This document shows positions 22,629-25,304 of a DNA stretch of 25,304 bases, in pieces. Each line of letters begins with the position of its first letter. The stretch's first letter is position 1. The position numbers and the translations under genes are program-made. The notes below the pieces were generated by a model that saw only the letters and a program-made list of their open reading frames with translations, made no database searches and was not told the DNA's origin. The DNA comes from Neoconidiobolus thromboides FSU 785 (taxonomy: Eukaryota; Entomophthoromycota; Entomophthoromycetes; Entomophthorales; Neoconidiobolaceae), in the NCBI GenBank assembly GCA_025603075.1, contig MU626515.1:1-25304 (forward strand), in the 5' to 3' direction.

Positions 22629-24184
22629 ATGTCATATAAAAATAATTTATTAAAATTGAGTTTAAGAAAGGGGTTTTCTAGTAAATGTATCGTTAACCAG
22701 TAAGTTATTTTATAACAATATGTTTCTGTAAGTAATGATATTAATATACATTAATTTTTAGAATATTTAAATCGCAGATAGCCCAACAAGTCAAGTTAAT
22801 GAATAGTATAGACAATTTAAGAGATGAAAAAGAATTTATATTTAATGTATTAGAAAGTAAACCTAGTCAAAGAGAAGCGATATCATATTTAAATAAAATG
22901 GATAAAAATATAGTTAATATAAAAGAAAAGAAATTCCCAATAATATTAGTACATTTAAGTTTACCTATGAATTTTGAAGATTTAGAACAAGTCATGAAGA
23001 CTTTGGTTTATATACAAAAATTAGGTATGCAACCTATGATTGTATTAGATAATTTAGAATGGCAAATTAATAATAGAAAGCAAAAGATAAACGATGGATT
23101 AAGTTTAATACAAATGATGAATAAATACAATATTAAAAGTCGATTAATTAGTAATGGCTTAATGGAAGGTTCGGATAATATGCGATTAAAAATTGATATC
23201 AACCCAATAATTTCATGTTTTAATCAAAATAATAATAATATTCCAATTATATTACCATTATATATGAATTCTAATTGTCAACAATTAGTAACTAAATCAG
23301 ACTATACATTAATGGCTTTATCAAAATGTTTCTCTCGTTATTCAGATGAGCCTGTAATGATACATAATCGTAAAGCAGATGTACATAAAGTGTTAATTAT
23401 TAATTCTCGTGGTGGGATACCAAATGAAGAAAATAAAATTTATCCTTTTATTAATTTACAACAACAACTAAATACTTTAGTTACTAATAGTAATATTTGG
23501 AAAGGAAATCAAGCTCCATTATGGAAAAGAGATTTAGATTTAGCTTATTCAAGTTTAGCTTATTTACCAGCTACTACTTCTGCTGTTGTAGCTTCTTCAG
23601 TAAATATTAAAAGAGTTATTAATAATATAATTACAGATAAACCTTATTCTTCTCCATCTTTAAAAGATAGTATTGATGATAAAGAAGGATATACAGTATT
23701 AAGATATGGACTAAAAGTAAAAAATTATTCTAATTTAGACCAGGTAGATAAAAAGAAATTAATTCAATTATTACAAAATTCATTTCATAAAGAATTAGAT
23801 GTTGATAACTATTTTAAACGATTAAATAATCAATTAAATCATATTTTAATTGCTGGAGATTATCAAGGAGTAGCTATATTGACAAATGAAGGTGAAAGTA
23901 CATGTTATTTAGATAAATTTGCAGTAGATCCCAAGGATCAAGGCATTGGTGTAGCTGATGTTTTATGGCAAAAATTAAAAGAATATTGTCCTAATTTAAT
24001 GTGGCGATCTCATATTAATAACAAAGTTAACAAATGGTATTTTGAGAGATCTGATGGTAATATGATATTAAAGGGTACTCAATGGAGATTATTTTGGTAT
24101 GGTAATGATGGTATTGATAAGTTGGACGACTATATTATGTCAGCAGGTAAAATTAAAGCTTCTTTCTTCCCCCCTAAAAAATAA
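22629..24184 (+). CDS. ARG2: N-acetylglutamate synthase, mitochondrial (fungal Arg2 type)
   Basis: Exons 22629-22699 and 22762-24184 join in phase 2 to give 497 aa. The first exon starts at an ATG preceded by in-frame TAA (22623-22625) and adds a leader, MSYKNNLLKLSLRKGFSSKC, without acidic residues, typical of a mitochondrial targeting sequence; starting at the internal ATG 22799 would lose it. The enzyme acetylates glutamate with acetyl-CoA, the first step of arginine synthesis. After the leader comes the family signature KEFIFNVLESKPSQREAISY, then a degenerate amino-acid-kinase-like domain (about 75-310), then the DUF619-type acetyltransferase domain with LDKFAVDPKDQGIGVADVLW (acetyl-CoA loop around 416) and a C-terminal block containing MWRSHINN, WYFERSDG and WRLFWYG. 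Length is slightly below that of yeast Arg2. No kinase activity is expected. The specific assignment rests on this domain pairing; confidence is high. Confidence 0.93.
22700..22761 (+). other. ARG2 intron with two GTAAGT donors
   Basis: The 62-bp GT-AG intron uses donor GTAAGT at 22700 and acceptor TTTTTAG ending 22761. A second perfect GTAAGT lies at 22728. Using it would leave a 34-bp intron and read straight into TAA after Asn23, so only the first donor gives the enzyme. Confidence 0.85.
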
Positions 24185-24417
24185 TAATTATGTATTAATT
24201 TTATAATAAAAGTATTTTATAATTCTAGTATTGAACATATTTAATTAAATCTTTTAAGCGTTTTAATACTAAATGTTGTAATGGAATTAGAATATAAGTA
24301 TTTGTCTTAAATAGAATATTCTTTAAATTTAAATAGATTTTTATTGCATGTTAGTTTTTCAAAACTAGTATTTATTATAGATAATATTGAAGCTACTATA
24401 TTTTGTAGAGTATTACT
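24185..24417. other. ARG2 3' flank
   Basis: Contains AATAAA at 24205-24210, about 21 bp after the stop, a likely polyadenylation signal. The rest is AT-rich and non-coding up to the G4T copy. Confidence 0.5.
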
Positions 24418-24510
24418 TAAGGATGTGTTTTTGTTTAGGGATTTTACTAATAATTTTCTGCTCAAATAGCGCTTAAAAGATGGAAAAAATGAAGCCAAGA
24501 AACATCCCCA
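24418..24510 (+). mobile_element. G4T repeat copy 7, downstream of ARG2
   Basis: Sense orientation, 234 bp past the ARG2 stop. Starts TAAGGATGTGTTTTTGTTTA and ends AAGAAACATCCCCA. The core reads TTTTACTAATAATTTTC, GCTCAAATAGCGCTTAAA and ATGGAAAAAATGAAGCC, almost the same as copy 1. The right flank is TT; the left is TT if the element is taken to start at 24419. Confidence 0.68.
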
Positions 24511-24869
24511 TTTCATTCTATTGACTGTAGAATAATCCCACTTCTTTTCAATTAACATTAAGTTTATACTAAATATAAATAATTTAAATAGATTTTTTGA
24601 ACCTTAAATTCTTAGAAATATTATTGACACACTTTTTTTTAAGTAATTCTTATTTCAATTCCCGACTCATACATCATTCAATTAATCTTATAGTCGTACT
24701 TATATTAACTATTTTTTTAAATTATTAAAATTAATAACTTTAAATCTAAAATTGTATATCTGTAAAACAATACTCCGAATTTATTTAAGATTTTCAAAAA
24801 CGCGATTTCATAGTCAACTAAAAATAGTATTTGGGTAATAATTTCAACGAAATATGTGGATAAGTTGAA
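24511..24869. other. Intergenic DNA upstream of AKR copy B
   Basis: AT-rich promoter-side region. No gene seen. Unlike copy A, no TGACGTCA site was found here. Confidence 0.5.
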
Positions 24870-24877
24870 TATATAAA
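24870..24877 (+). promoter_or_regulatory. TATA box of AKR copy B
   Basis: TATATAAA followed by GGTA, 37 bp before the ATG, implying a very short 5' leader. The same TATATAAAGG word precedes copy A. Confidence 0.5.
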
Positions 24878-24914
24878 GGTACTAAAATCATATTTCACTA
24901 TTAGAAAATAAAAA

Positions 24915-25304
24915 ATGACTTTATTTAATATCAAAAGGAATCTAGGAAATAATGGACCTTTAATCAATAGTATAGGTTTAGGTTGTATGGGATTAAATAC
25001 TGGGGATAGCATGTTAGTCACTGAAAAAGAAAAATTAAAAGTATTAAATCGAGCAATTGATCTTGGTTGTAATTTTTTTGATACTTCGGATATCTATGGA
25101 CTTGGAGAAAATGAAAAATTGATTTCTAAAGTATTAAAAGAGAGAAGAAATGAAGTGTTTTTATGTAGCAAATTTGGGATGAAATATGATTTAATAACTA
25201 AACTTATGTCACCTTGTGGTACTAAAGAATATGTACGTGAATGTTGTTTAAATAGCTTAGGTAGGTTACAAATTGATTATATTGATTTATATTATCAGCA
25301 CAGA
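24915..25304 (+). CDS. Aldo-keto reductase, 5' part (copy B), truncated by window edge
   Basis: 130 codons from ATG 24915, preceded by in-frame TAA (24909-24911), running to the window edge. Same family as copy A (YakC/AKR13-like). Motifs: NSIGLGCMG (18-26), NFFDTSDIYG with Asp56 and Tyr61, CSKFG with Lys86, and IDYIDLYYQHR with His129, so all four expected catalytic residues are present. Compared with copy A, blocks of 35, 42 and 95 identical bases alternate with stretches that differ at both silent and replacement sites. The N-terminus is four residues shorter than in copy A. The C-terminal cofactor-binding half is outside the window and the substrate is unknown. Confidence 0.88.
   Translation, partial: MTLFNIKRNLGNNGPLINSIGLGCMGLNTGDSMLVTEKEKLKVLNRAIDLGCNFFDTSDIYGLGENEKLISKVLKERRNEVFLCSKFGMKYDLITKLMSPCGTKEYVRECCLNSLGRLQIDYIDLYYQHR
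25210..25304. repeat. Right terminal inverted repeat (95 bp)
   Basis: Exact reverse complement of bases 1-95; both lie at the same position of the two AKR genes and end on the same base. Confidence 0.95.

Noticed and set aside
1-25304. Terminal inverted repeats as ends of a linear plasmid, hairpin telomere or viral genome
   Set aside because: The repeated bases are plain coding sequence of two AKR genes, with ordinary nuclear genes between them; an assembly break at a shared k-mer explains it better.

Overview
The window is strongly AT-rich eukaryotic nuclear DNA and is most likely fungal. Its genes have short GT-AG introns (49-62 bp). It carries a TRA1 gene, a fungal/animal-type mitochondrial N-acetylglutamate synthase with a DUF619-type acetyltransferase end, and a secretory GH47 mannosidase. 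Asparagine-coding AAT runs and A/T-ending codons dominate. An AT-rich early-diverging fungus would fit, but the species cannot be fixed from the sequence alone.

Layout. (1) 1-402, minus strand: the 5' part of an aldo-keto reductase gene (copy A), running off the left edge. (2) 403-4728: a gene-poor stretch holding a long inverted repeat (two identical 299-bp arms at 2240-2538 and 3627-3925) and several copies of a ~100-bp repeat that I call the G4T repeat. (3) 4729-6153, minus: a single-exon GH47 alpha-mannosidase-like protein with a signal peptide and some altered conserved positions. (4) 6154-8544: a divergent intergenic region with one G4T copy. (5) 8545-20098, plus: a complete TRA1 gene with six exons. 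The five introns all lie in the first 1.25 kb and are followed by a 10.3-kb final exon; the predicted protein is 3,763 aa. (6) 20099-22628: intergenic, with two G4T copies in tandem. (7) 22629-24184, plus: a two-exon ARG2-like gene for mitochondrial N-acetylglutamate synthase, 497 aa. (8) 24185-24914: intergenic, one G4T copy. (9) 24915-25304, plus: the 5' part of a second aldo-keto reductase gene (copy B), running off the right edge.

The genes do not form a pathway. TRA1 is a chromatin-complex scaffold, ARG2 starts arginine synthesis, the GH47 protein belongs to N-glycan trimming or secreted glycosidase activity, and the AKRs are oxidoreductases. The notable material is in the non-coding DNA. 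First, the G4T repeat has seven clear copies plus one eroded copy. All three genes whose 3' ends are visible have a copy in the sense orientation starting 234-242 bp after the stop codon. Second, the two ends of the window are a perfect 95-bp inverted repeat inside the two AKR genes, which suggests that the window is a whole contig broken at a shared k-mer rather than a random cut.
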